Source: Actinostola sp. cb2023
Taxonomy: Eukaryota > Cnidaria > Anthozoa > Actiniaria > Actinostolidae
NCBI GenBank assembly: GCA_033675265.1
Contig: JAUJYZ010000439.1
Location: 317,501-381,500 of the forward strand
DNA: 64,000 bases
Direction: 5' to 3'
The notes beneath the pieces were generated by a model, which was not told the origin of the DNA, did no database searches, and worked only from the letters and a program-made list of their open reading frames with translations. Each line of letters opens with the position of its first letter. Position 1 is the stretch's first letter. The translations under genes and the position numbers were made by a program. Below are positions 53,801 through 63,477 of this stretch, one piece after another.

Positions 53801-56800
53801 ATTGGCACTAAATAAACTGAAACTGAAACTGAAACTGAAAGTCTTCTTCGCTTCACTTAACTTTCATTTTAAATTATTCTAAATTTTAAAATGATAATAA
53901 TAATAATAATAATAATGTCTTTATTTCTTAGAAAAAATACATATATCTGCTAAAAACATGAATACTAAATATTAACTATAAATTCGATAATTTGAATTGA
54001 AATTAATTTAATGAGGGTTTATCACGTAATTTCAAAACTCATAGGACAAAAAAATGATTATCATAGCTGGAAAGAGCTCGTTGAAATTAGTAAAAATGTG
54101 AAGTTTGGAAAAGATCGCTTCACAAATTGCGAAGATATGAATTTTCAAAATTCGAAATTTTGTATGAAAACCTTTGTTGGAGGCAAGAGTTGCCTCCAAG
54201 CGTAAATTTCCAAAGGTTTTCATATAAAATTTCGATTTTTGAAAATTCATATCTTCACAATTTGTGAAGCGATCTTTTCTAAACTTCACATTTTTACTAA
54301 TTTCAATGAGCTCTTTCCAGTTATGATAATCATTTGTTTGTCCTACGAGTTTAATTGAAATTACGTGATAAACCCTCATTGTGTGCGATCCAGCTAAAAA
54401 AAAAGAATAATACTTGGAATAAACTATTTTATAATGAAAGACTCAAGCTTGGAAAGAGTACAATAGAGTGTTCTGACCATGCTGAGAGATATAGTGACTC
54501 AAGCAAATGAATAAGTTAAAACCAGTAGGGGTGTGGATTAGAAAGAATACTACACAATACCAAATAAGCACTGTTATTACAATGTTCTTGGTATCCTACC
54601 TAGTAAGATAATAATATCTACTAACATGGAGAAAAGACTTCATCATTTCAATGTCTGCTATTTTGTTTACAGTGAAATTCGTTTGAATAAATTGACAAAG
54701 ACAGCAGCTCAATTAGACCATTGACATCCAATGTTGTTTGAAATTCAAATACTTTGAATAAAATACTACAAAATATCTTCCAAAAAGTAGGCATTTTTGG
54801 GGGGACAAACTTTTGTAAGAGTAATTTTTGTGCCCAAATACCTCTCTGTTACTTCTACGTCGTGTGACTCAAAGAGCTTTGCAGGGGTACCAATCTCAAG
54901 GTGGGCTTCCTCTCCAAGGAAAATCCTTTCATCAAAGTCGCCTGCTGACAGCACATATGCCTCGTATTCCTTGTTGATGCTCTTCCTATAAAAATGAGTA
55001 GATATGCATGCACATTCAGTCCCAGGGGTGCCGCTAAGCCAAAAGTAGGCAGAGCTATATAGCTACATGTACATACCAGTTTGCTTCAAAGTTGTGAAGA
55101 TCTAAAATACCACATAAGCTGTCTTCAGTTCCTTTTAAAATCTAAAACAACACAGATATTATACACATGTATTAAATGAATGAAATCATGAGATAAAAAG
55201 TTACTAGGGAGCTTAAGCAGCAGAGGTTTTTGTCAATACGGACGGTGCGTGCACTGATGAATGATGTTCAAAAACGGCCGTTGACGGCCGGCACTTCACC
55301 TGTTTTCACGTCGTAGATTGCCGTCACGGACGTCAGTGGTCGTTTCAAACATCATTCGTCCGTACGCACACCGTCCGTGTTGACAAAAACCTCTGCTGCT
55401 TAAGCTCCCTACTAACTACTAATAACCGAACGCGAGGTCAGAACAGGAAAATATCAGACAGCCTGAGCTCTTGTCAGTAAAAGCCTGAAGTCTGATATTT
55501 TCCTGTACTGATTGAGCAAGCGAGGAGAGGTAATCACCCATGGGCATTACTGGAGAATCTTGCCTGCTATACAACCAATCTGACTGCGCGATTTTACCGA
55601 AATTAGCTTGTGCCATATATAATAAAATGTGATAGTGACAGCTATACACCTTCCACACAACACAAAACCATTAATGAAGTAGTTCTCATGGAAGACAACT
55701 ATATTAGGTTCCAGTTCTCAGGGAAGTTTTTAATTATTACCACTCTTGAAGGAGTCCACACAAGAACATCTAAGTTAGTGGCTTGTGATCAAACTCCAAA
55801 TTCTCCTCCAGAATTCAAAGAGCACACAGGAGAATTTTGATTTTGATCAGAGGACAATTTAATTACCAGTATGCTGCTATTGCACAGACCCCTTCAATAA
55901 GTATTATTACCTTTTTTTCAAATAGCTTGTGAACGAAAGGCTTCCAGTAATGCTCCTTGATGCTCTTGGCTTCCAATACAATGCCTGCAAATCATTAATA
56001 TTGACGGTCAGCATTGGGTTGCATTTGGAAGAAATATAAGTAGAAATTTCTTGGAAAAGATTAAGAAGAATGAAAGGGAAGAAATCAATGGAAGGAGGGA
56101 AGGCTGGGATAAGAAAGAGCTATACAAAGAAGTGATGATAGTAAACAAAGAGAGGAAGAAAGAAGGGATAAAGGAGCATGGGAAGAAGGAAGAATCTTCT
56201 TTCACATATGAGCACTCTTTCTTTAGATTGAAAATAATAATAATAATAATAATAATAACGATTTATTAAACAGATCCATGTTGAAAAATGGCTCTTCCTT
56301 GTTTAAACGTACTGCCAATAGCACGCTTTCAATATAAGCTCTACTTGTCACACACAAAGGTTTTAGTGCGAGACTCCAGAGAATAATTCTATTTATTCGT
56401 TTTCATGAACCGGTGAACATTATTCCCAGAGCCTCGCTATGAAACTATTGTATGTGCAACAAGTGAAGCATATATTGAACATCAACTTTTGTTACCTTGA
56501 TATTTAGCACAGAGCTGATCAACAATGCATGTTGGTTTTGCTGACCTTGAATCCCTTGCAGCTGTTGACTCACCTTGTTGCCCTGGACATAGATAGTTTA
56601 CAGGTGAGCTTATAGCAACAATGTGGGTATATATCATCATTATCATTATAAAAATAATATAATCCCTGAAAAAGGAGATTAAAATGTTATATTTACCTTC
56701 AAAAGATGGATTGATTAGGTTTTTCTTGTGTGGTGCCGTTGAAGCATTACCGTAGACTAAGTCAAGACAGCACAGAAGCAGATGATATGAGTTCACCAGG

Positions 56801-59703
56801 TCGTCGCTGATGGCTGGGAAGTTACCTAACGAAATAAATAAATTATCATATTCATTAAGAATTCACAAGGAAAACATAAAAGAATGATTAACAAAGCAGA
56901 CATTTCCCTGATACAAAAATTAATTGTCTTCACATGTATAAAGTTTATATTTGCTTTTCTCAGGCAAACTTACTGGTATCTTGAAAATTATCATAAAACG
57001 TGATTTTATACAACTATGCATCATTTTGAAAAGTCCGATATAATGTTCGCAGCCATTATACTGTATGGGAATTACAGTGGCTCACCTACGGCTCAACATT
57101 GTATTTCCCATACAATACGGCTGCTCATATTGTTTCTATACTCCGAGATGTATTCAAAATAGTGTTATAGACAAGTTACATTAAAAGTCAGTCAAGTATA
57201 AAACTAACATCAACATACAGACGGAAAAGACAAAAGACAAAATAATATTATTGTTGATGATTTGAGGCCAAGTTATATTTTATAATTCCACCTTGCAACT
57301 ACAGAAATCACTACAGTTTTATTATAAGATATCCTTGTATAATTTGTGGAAGGGTAGCATTTCTGTGCAATATTATATGAAGTAGCATTCAACCATGCTA
57401 TGGAATTAATGTACCACTGCACTAATGGGCTCCTGGCCACTGATTTATAAAGAAAAACAATAAAATAAAAGTACATCTGTATGTGAGGTCAGAATTAATC
57501 TCTGTTCATATTTCAATGCAGGATATTATTATAACTTAATGAAACTCTATTAACAATCACTAGTTTCTAAAAACCCTCATTTAAACGTGCCTGGGCATGT
57601 CTGTGACCTTTACTACTACTTTCAGAGCATGTGGAACTTTTGCTCATCAAATTACTACTATAAAATGATATATCTTTGTCTGTATGTAAACTATTAGCAA
57701 GTCCAAACTTGCATGCAGCTTCAGCAACAGTATACCTTTATAACATCACACAAGAGCTCAGCAGAACAATTACAGATTAAGATGTCATGGATGGCTAAAC
57801 AAATATTATGTGAAATTTTTAGAAATTTTATTTGCATAAGTTTGATATTTTAAATGCAAAATATTGTAACGATGTAATATTGTGGATGTAATATTAGATT
57901 ACTTTTTTAAACAGTCTGAAGTAATAGTATCCTTGAATGCAAGGAGTGCAAGGGAAATGTTAGTCTGATGATGTTTTTCTTGCAGAAGAAAAATTAGGTA
58001 AATGAATTCCAGATTTCAAGACTTGGTGGAATCATTCAACAATTTTGCCTACTGACTTCACTTCTCTTGGGTGAGAAAAATTATCGATCTCCACAGGGAA
58101 ACTGCACAATGGATCTGACTTTTTACATGTCTTTCATGTAGGATTTAGGAGAATATGTCTACAATCATAATATTTGTTTCCTGTTGGAGTGACATAAGGA
58201 AATACACCGTAAGTGTTGTAAAAACATCAGACTAATATTTGGTCATCAAACTCCGACGACATTTCAGCTTTTGTACAAATCTACTGATTGCAAGCAAATT
58301 GCATTAGCGTTGTCTGTCTGAATTCAATGTTTTGAGGGAAATGTTTCGTGCAGTGCAACATTTTAGGCGCGTGCCTTTACTACAATATCGAGTTTCAGTT
58401 TCGGTCAATCAGCGCAGTTTCAAAAGGAAATATCCATCACTATAAAATCCCAGTTTCTAGGTTGACATCTCTTAACCTCAGAAAACGGAAAAGATATAGC
58501 TTCTGCTCTGCTTAAATTCAATTTGATGAGACGATGGAACCCTAAGCTTTCCTTCTGAAATTCGAACATCGGAGCCTCTGATAAGATTAAAATTTCTTTA
58601 TGTTATGACCTTACACAGTCAAGGTTGTTTGAGCTACTTGTCTTACCTTTAGCCTGGACGTACAGGGTCCATCCAAATGCAAAGACTTCTCCAGGATTAC
58701 AGGGATGCTTTCTATTGCAAAACAAAAATCAACAAAGACACCAACTTAATATCACATGTTTTGCAAAGAACCGGTTGAACAAAGCCCTCGCAAGCACCAC
58801 CAAGAATGTCTTTTAATAACGCATGTAGCTCGAGAACTTTATTGGAACGAGATGAATTCAATTTAAGGTGTTTAAAGAAAATACTAATATTTGAATCAAG
58901 CGCTTAGAAATTTAGCTTTTACGCATCAAGATAACAATGGCAATGAAACCAACAACGATTCCATTTCTGGACAATGTTTACAGACGCAGAAATTGCTCTA
59001 AACCCACCTTGATTTCCTCCCTGCTCGGCCTTTAGGAACCTCTTCATTTGGATCTCGAAAAAGATCGAGAAAAATGGGACGATACTTTTTGAAAATGACC
59101 GTTGAGACGTGGAAATTCCGTTCAAGATGTTCGATCTTCCTTCGAAATTCACTTGATGCGTTCGACATATCAAGCCATTTCTTCATCTTGTTGAAGAAAT
59201 CTATCAGGCTAAAATGCATCAAAAATCAGAGTCATTTCCTTTGATCACTTTAATACTGCTCAAGGAATAGGTTTTATTTCAAAGGATTTCAACTTACCTC
59301 AGACCAGAGGCGCGAATGAGTCTTGTAAGAGAGACGCAGTTGCCTTCCACAGTCCCTGAACTATCAACTGTAGGTACAACACTTCGTCTACAAGCTACGT
59401 ACAACGAACAAGCTAACCAGTGAATGCTTTTTCCCTACAATGAACAAACACTAGATCAGTCAAGTCCTTCAATGTGAAAAGGGAAGGAATTAAACTCGAA
59501 CGAAACGTTCGATTGCAAAGGAGAAACCAGTTCGTTCATCGGTAACAAAGTGTTCAGACCTCAAGCGAATAGTTGGTTCTGATCCTTTCGTACGATTTCC
59601 AAGCTTCTTCTGACGTATCCTCGTCCATGTTAAGTTCTCTACACACACTGTCGAACCTTTCTCTCGGGTCAGAATCATCTTCCCTGTTCGTATTGGAGGC
59701 CAT
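44802..59703 (-). CDS. RBL1: Retinoblastoma-like pocket protein (p107/p130 type), 29 exons, complete
   Basis: Exons 5'-3': 59560-59703, ~59297-59434, 59008-59208, 58647-58711, 56697-56825, 56496-56582, 55911-55984, 55077-55141, 54842-54985, 53624-53663, 53436-53500, 53232-53333, 52505-52586, 51533-51619, 51361-51420, 50904-50986, 50699-50819, 50173-50383, 49898-50104, 49538-49795, 48731-48804, 47971-48073, 47464-47535, 47288-47363, 46458-46630, 46027-46083, 45436-45547, 45235-45298, 44802-44975. About 1088 aa, as in p107/p130. Pocket proteins bind E2F-DP and LXCXE partners to repress cell-cycle genes. Matches: HWLACSLYVACRRSV, ERNFHVSTVIFKKYRPIF, ISDDLVNSYHLLLCCLDLVYG (domain N), TPLTGRRYLKDKDPK (pocket A), SLALFFRKVYHMASVRLRDL and KDRHLDQVLMCSVYVMGKV (pocket B), EEERGDLIEFYN, C-terminal RLRDINNMIKQGSG. 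FERIFLGEE-type and spacer features favour p107/p130 over RB1; which of the two is undecided. The exon-2 3' edge may be off by one. Confidence 0.93.
45622..45876. mobile_element. MITE J (255 bp) in the RB-like gene, intron 26
   Basis: TIRs 'aatagacctttttaccgata' and complement continue through 'cggcggccattttg'. Both subterminal regions carry 'gggatgccca'. TTCAA flanks both sides and may be the target duplication. No coding. Confidence 0.8.
46850..47165 (-). mobile_element. tRNA-derived SINE (minus orientation) in RB-like intron 24
   Basis: The minus strand starts 'tcggctcaattggttgagca' (A-box region) and has 'gttgggttcacaccctggcc' (B-box region), followed by a ~230-base body. The element near 51712 shares the head structure ('ttggctcagttggttagaat'). 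Probably one SINE family in opposite orientations. Confidence 0.6.
48260..48405. mobile_element. Inverted repeat with a hammerhead-like core
   Basis: 'aaaacgagaagatatgttaa' (left) and its complement (right) flank about 60 bases containing CTGTCGAT-GGCTAC-AGTTA-GTAGCC-GAAA (48329-48357). The stem is a perfect 6-bp helix ending in GAAA, as in stem II of hammerhead ribozymes, but the 5' core departs from CUGAUGA. Intron 21 of the RB-like gene. Confidence 0.4.
48544..48613 (-). pseudogene. tRNA-like sequence, anticodon GGC (Ala)
   Basis: The minus strand reads TACCTCG-TG-GTGTAGTGGTAACAC (perfect D-arm and A box), a CTGGCAT anticodon loop, and GTGGGTTCGAGTTCCAC (T-arm). The acceptor pairs only 5 of 7. 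The A box is intact and the B box has one change. It lies inside an RB-like intron. A tRNA-derived retroposon head is more likely than a functional tRNA-Ala. Confidence 0.4.
48805..49470 (-). repeat. ~42-bp minisatellite made of exon-21 acceptor plus exon start
   Basis: On the gene strand each unit reads 'cttgtgttgttgtag' followed by GTGTATCACATGGCTAGT, then 'gtttaataa'. The last copy at 48804 is the true intron-20 acceptor and the first codons of exon 21 (VYHMAS). About 15 further copies, some truncated (near 48971, 49148 and 49222), extend upstream to 49470, close to the end of exon 20 at 49538. Each decoy exon start runs into TAA within about eight codons. Confidence 0.9.
51712..52440 (+). 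mobile_element. tRNA-derived SINE with a nested insertion and tandem tail
   Basis: The head 'ttggctcagttggttagaat' plus 'ggttggggttcaatttcagg' is tRNA-like. The body is split by a ~199-base insertion (51854-52052) flanked by a 12-bp duplication, ATAAAATAACCT. The tail holds about five copies of a ~55-bp unit with 'cagtctgtatctctgt'. Intron 13 of the RB-like gene. Confidence 0.65.
51854..52052 (+). mobile_element. ~199-bp insertion with hammerhead-like core
   Basis: Flanked by a 12-bp target-site duplication. Contains CTGATGA (51937-51943), a perfect 7-bp stem GGCCATT/AATGGCC with a GATT loop, then GAAACGTC (51963-51970). The CUGAUGA-stem-GAAA order is the conserved hammerhead core. Stem III could be ACGT/ACGT (from 51921); stem I is weak. 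Similar motifs are known from Penelope-like elements and retrozymes; assignment is inference. Confidence 0.5.
52702..52953. mobile_element. Foldback MITE K in RB-like intron 12
   Basis: Inverted ends 'ggggtgcttaccatttactc' and complement, extending through 'ggaaaaaccagaaattccgg'. It interrupts a low-copy repeat with 'ccacttatggga' on both sides. Confidence 0.8.
54010..54380. mobile_element. Foldback MITE L (371 bp) in RB-like intron 9
   Basis: AATGAGGGTTTATCACGTAA at the left and its complement at the right; arms about 170 bases with roughly 90% identity around a ~30-base centre that is itself palindromic (GGAGGCAAGAGTTGCCTCC). Mirror-image frames on both strands are artefacts of the arms. 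Confidence 0.85.
55206..55410. mobile_element. Foldback MITE M (205 bp) in RB-like intron 7
   Basis: AGGGAGCTTAAGCAGCAGAG at the left, exact complement at the right, and a candidate 3-bp duplication ACT on each side. The GC-rich interior has CGTCCGTNNNGAC-type boxes. No coding. Confidence 0.85.
55450..55507. repeat. Small hairpin in RB-like intron 7
   Basis: 'acaggaaaatatcagac' pairs with 'gtctgatattttcctgt' around a ~24-base loop. It may belong to a longer decayed snapback element starting near 55420. Confidence 0.6.
56225..56300. mobile_element. (AAT)n-tailed SINE remnant
   Basis: AAT run followed by 'gatttattaaacagatccat' and 'gaaaaatggctcttcc'; same arrangement as at 13345. Intron 6 of the RB-like gene. 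Confidence 0.4.
56826..58646. other. RB-like intron 4, no distinct feature
   Basis: AT-rich intron of ~1.8 kb. I see only a weak palindrome at about 57050-57125 ('ccattatactgtatgggaat' against 'atttcccatacaatacgg'). No gene, array or recognisable element. Confidence 0.5.
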
Positions 59704-59778
59704 TTTGACTCTGTTCGTTTTCGCCTCCAAAATAATTTACATGAACAGTCAGAAAAACGTAAGCAGTTTTTCCGAAAT

Positions 59779-59788
59779 GGCGGGAAAA
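59779..59788 (-). promoter_or_regulatory. E2F-type site 1 upstream of the RB-like gene
   Basis: On the gene strand TTTTCCCGCC, an excellent match to the E2F consensus TTTSSCGC, 76 bases before the ATG. Mammalian p107 promoters carry E2F sites, so feedback is plausible. The motif is seen; use is inferred. Confidence 0.55.
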
Positions 59789-59895
59789 TCTGGCGACGCA
59801 TGCCATATTAGGATAGTGGCGGCCATGACGACACCATGTCAGCTGTCAATAACAATAGGCATTGTGTTGGTTTTCTCGCCTTATTTGGCGTCTGC

Positions 59896-59903
59896 TTCCC
59901 GCC
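59896..59903 (+). promoter_or_regulatory. E2F-type site 2 upstream of the RB-like gene
   Basis: TTCCCGCC (GGCGGGAA on the gene strand), about 190 bases before the ATG. Together with site 1 it makes paired E2F-like motifs in the proximal promoter. Confidence 0.45.
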
Positions 59904-60542
59904 AACAAAATCTGCTCCTTCGTTGTTTGTCTTCTGTCTGTCAATATTTCTGCTAAAAAGTTTATTTCTTCATTTTGAAAAGTTTTTGAAAGTATTCTGA
60001 TTCTGTTCGTGTGAAAGTCACAAAAGGTCACATTGGCTGTCACGTGAACGAAAGAGTCACGTTTCACGTGACTTCGAACAATAGACAGTAATTACATTTC
60101 ATTTATACAGCCGCGTCTTTTGTGGAATTGTGGTTCACCTCATTTGCTGTTATATTTTCGCCATAAAAATGTATTCAACTGTTGTGCTTTCCACGAGCCA
60201 GTGTTACAGAGAAACGAATTACGCTTTCAGAGTTTTATTTATTTATGTGAGCTATTTGATCACATTTGCCGAAATTTTATTTTATTTATTTAATTTTATT
60301 ATATAGTCACATTGAAACGCGCGCTCTGATTGGTCGAGAACTGTGCTTTATCAGAGAACGGAGCACGGTTTGATGACGCTATTTTTCAAAAAGACCAAAA
60401 TACTGAAGAAAACAAACCCAGCGCGCGCTCGATGGCGTAACTGGCGTCAGTAGCGCGCGCACTTCACTCGCTAAAATTGTATTCAAAAACAACAGAATCC
60501 TCAAATGTCTTGCCATAAATTCATAGTTTCTATATAATAAAG

Positions 60543-60725
60543 CAAATAGAACAGCTTCATCTGTGCTCCGTTCAGTTATAAAGCACTTAGGAAGTAACGA
60601 TAGCACTCGAGAAGTGAGGAGAAACACTCGCCTACGGCTGTGTTTCTCCCTACACTTCTCTCGTGCTATCGTCACTTCCTGCGTGCTTTATAACTGAACG
60701 GAGCACAGATGAAGTTGTTCTATTT
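60543..60725. mobile_element. Snapback hairpin in the shared promoter region
   Basis: Left arm 'gcaaatagaacagcttcatc' and 'gttcagttataaagca', complements on the right, loop 'cactcgcctacggctgtg'. Arms about 85 bases. It lies between the divergent RB-like and 7TM genes (59704-61110), a region that otherwise shows only the E2F motifs and AT-rich sequence. Confidence 0.75.
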
Positions 60726-61110
60726 GTTAACCAAAGCCGGAAAACGTAAACGTCACTGGAAAGTATTCAACAAAGAAATATGATAAAATGCAACAGATAA
60801 AAATTGTGAAAAATATTTTTTGCGCGCTTCAGTTTGGCGGGTAATTTTTTATTTATTTATTAATATTTTTATTATTATTTTATAATACAATTAATACAAT
60901 AGAGTACAAATACAGCCGTATCGTACAACCGTATAGCCTCCTAAAGCAGACGCGTATGCACCGTACGTCTTTTTACAATTATATAAATATAATTATTAAC
61001 TCTAATATTTAGCTTTTGCGTCTATTTAAAAATGTCACGTGATTTTTAAGAGATATGCCAGTCACGCCAGTCATGCCAATACATCCCGGCAATACAGTCT
61101 ACTTCTGAAA

Positions 61111-62556
61111 ATGCTATCTTCTGCAGGAATCACCCACCGTAATTCCTTCGCACGAGCGCTCTCTCCATTCATTACTGCCACAATTCTATTTGGCCCAGGA
61201 GAAAGAATCAGAAACAAATTCCTATCCGCCCTATCAACTGTGATTTTCATTCTTTTGCTTGTGTCTTTAACTTTTGTGGCTGTTTTGGGCGTCTTTGTAC
61301 GGACGACGATCGACACATGGATTCAGTTCTCGCTGTATATAGTGCCTTTGTTGTCTCTACTTTGTGGTTTTCACATTTATCGAAGCGACGGCTTCAATAC
61401 GCTTCTTGAACGGAAACTTGGAAAGTGGTTCGGCGCTTTTGCAATTGCAGAATCGGATGATGAAATTCATGAGACCAATCGAGGACCTTGGCTTCGACGA
61501 TCAGCTATCAAAAACTGTGTATATCCCTTGGCAATAGAATTATACCAGTGGTCTGCATACCTTTTCTTTCATTTCCAGTTAGGTGGGGACAAGTTTGCAG
61601 GGGCTTGGAAAGAGCATGAATTATACTTAAATGTTGATGATGATACTTGGACTGTGTTGTACGTTTACTTTTGGACAATTGGTGTCTATATCACTGGATT
61701 TGTGAGTTACTCGTTTATCCTTTTTGCCAGATTGACAATCAGAGATTCCATAAGTTTTATGTGCCGTTTTGGGGATAGCCCTTTCTTGCCACATAAGCCA
61801 ACACTGAGGGCCCGGATGGCCATAGCTTTGACTGAACATACTAGCTGCATCAAAAAGGTCATTATTTTCATTGTGGGATTCCTGTCCTTTGATTTACTGG
61901 AAACAGGAAAAGATATTGTTTTGTTTTATGAACATGAAAATGAAACTAGAGAGAGTGTGATACCCAACCAGAATCCTCCTAGAAGTCCAGTTAATCTTGG
62001 CGATGATAGTAGCATTGAGGAATCCATTGAAGTCAGACCACGATCATCCAGTTTAAGTGTTCCCAGAACCTCCAAAATAACTCCCACAGATGCCTGCAAA
62101 TGCCTAACTAAATTTATAAGCAACTTGGATTTGTTAGCAAGCACATTCCAGCCTTTTATCATTCTTCTGGCATTCTTCTCTGTTGCAAATTTTGCCACTC
62201 ACATCGTTGCCATAGTAATCAAGATAAAGGACTTCCAGGATACCCATTGGTGGACCTTTGCACGCACTCTACTATGGATGCTGATGGCCATACGTCTTTT
62301 GTGGAGTGTTGCCACCATAACACGCATGCTGTCGCGTATCCCTATGCATATTGATTACCTTCGATCCATTGGTGTTCTTCAAGGATGCGACAAGGAGTGG
62401 GAAGGCTTCTCTAGGCTTATGAATACATTGCAGCTTCGTAGTAGAACATATGGATTTCCTCTTACTCTCAAACAAGTTGCTTACTGTGCAACATTTTTGA
62501 ACTTTGCATTTTTGATTGTGTTGTCAATCATGCATCCTAAGAAAGATGGATCATAG
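61111..62556 (+). CDS. Gustatory-receptor-like seven-transmembrane protein, single exon
   Basis: An uninterrupted 481-aa frame from the first in-frame ATG (61111). About seven hydrophobic segments: VIFILLLVSLTFVAVLGVFV, FSLYIVPLLSLLCGFHIY, YVYFWTIGVYITGFVSYSFI, VIIFIVGFLSFDLLE, FQPFIILLAFFSVANF, TLLWMLMAIRLLWSVA, and a last one after TYGFPLTLKQ. A long acidic/serine loop (about residues 275-325) precedes segment five. The C-terminal TYGFPLTLKQVAYCATFLNF resembles the last-helix signature of insect gustatory receptors and of GRL proteins known from cnidarians and other invertebrates. No DRY or NPxxY, so not a class A GPCR. Ligand and role unknown. Intronless beside intron-rich neighbours. It is transcribed divergently from the RB-like gene, 1.4 kb apart. 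Family call moderate; reality of the protein likely. Confidence 0.6.
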   Translation: MLSSAGITHRNSFARALSPFITATILFGPGERIRNKFLSALSTVIFILLLVSLTFVAVLGVFVRTTIDTWIQFSLYIVPLLSLLCGFHIYRSDGFNTLLERKLGKWFGAFAIAESDDEIHETNRGPWLRRSAIKNCVYPLAIELYQWSAYLFFHFQLGGDKFAGAWKEHELYLNVDDDTWTVLYVYFWTIGVYITGFVSYSFILFARLTIRDSISFMCRFGDSPFLPHKPTLRARMAIALTEHTSCIKKVIIFIVGFLSFDLLETGKDIVLFYEHENETRESVIPNQNPPRSPVNLGDDSSIEESIEVRPRSSSLSVPRTSKITPTDACKCLTKFISNLDLLASTFQPFIILLAFFSVANFATHIVAIVIKIKDFQDTHWWTFARTLLWMLMAIRLLWSVATITRMLSRIPMHIDYLRSIGVLQGCDKEWEGFSRLMNTLQLRSRTYGFPLTLKQVAYCATFLNFAFLIVLSIMHPKKDGS

Positions 62557-62910
62557 AGTTTTATTATTATTAGATTATAAATATTATTATGATTATTGAA
62601 ATAGAAACTTTAGACAAAATCATTAAAGGTAAAATGCAAAAAAACATCCAAGTAAACATTAGTCTGATTTTTGGATGGTCAGTGGTCCACACGGTTTAGT
62701 GTAGCGGAGGACCATTTGAGCATAGAATTACTTCAGTATGTGTATAGTGCCGATGGAAGTTATCAGAACCATCTGACCCATGCAAGTCAAGACCTACCAA
62801 ATACATCCAAATACGTTGATTGGAGATGTTTTTGACTCACTGACAAACAGTCTCCCTCGTCACGCAAGTCATTGTCATAACATTTGGTATGGCCGGCCTG
62901 TTACCAAAGG

Positions 62911-63273
62911 GGTCAATCCTTGCTATAGCAATCACTTTAATTTTAATATTTTGTCCTTGGGCAAGACTCCACTTCTGAGTATTCAAACTCAGAGCCGTAG
63001 CTTTGTAATCTTTCTTGTGGGTTTGCGAAGAAAGAGGTCGGGTTGACTATCATGACTCCGATAAGAGTAACAAAAAAAATAAAAATAGGATCTGTAATTA
63101 TAGACTCGGCCCGGCCTTAGGCCTGGGCCCGAGTAATAATTTTGTTTGTCTCAACATATCATTATAGTCTATGTTTATAAAGGGGTCAATCCTGGCTCTA
63201 GCAATCACATTATTATTAATATTTTGTCCTTGGGCAAGACTCCACTCTGAGTATTCTAACTCAGAGCCGTAGC
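62911..63273. repeat. ~92-bp direct repeat flanking a GC hairpin
   Basis: 'ggggtcaatcctngctntag' through 'tttgtccttgggcaagactc' to 'actcagagccgtag' occurs at about 62910-63002 and again at 63181-63273. Between them ACTCGGCCCGG/CCTGGGCCCGAGT forms a hairpin near 63104-63134. Together with the flanking non-coding sequence this fills the gap between the 7TM gene and the next gene; no gene seen. Confidence 0.6.
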
Positions 63274-63477
63274 AAAGGGGGGACTATGGGGACGGAGGGG
63301 AATTTTATGAGTGCTGAAGACTACAAATGTAAATGATAGGGGTAAACTGCAATTGACTAGTCAATATACTCCTGGTCATTCATGCTAGATAAACTGGCGT
63401 TGGTTTGGCCTGGGAATGACTGAAAGATGAAATACAGATGTTAATACAATATGAATTTCATTTTTGTCTTTAATTTT

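Noticed and set aside
54011..54379. Mirror-image peptide pair MRVYHVIS...
   Set aside because: Produced by the arms of MITE L in an RB-like intron.
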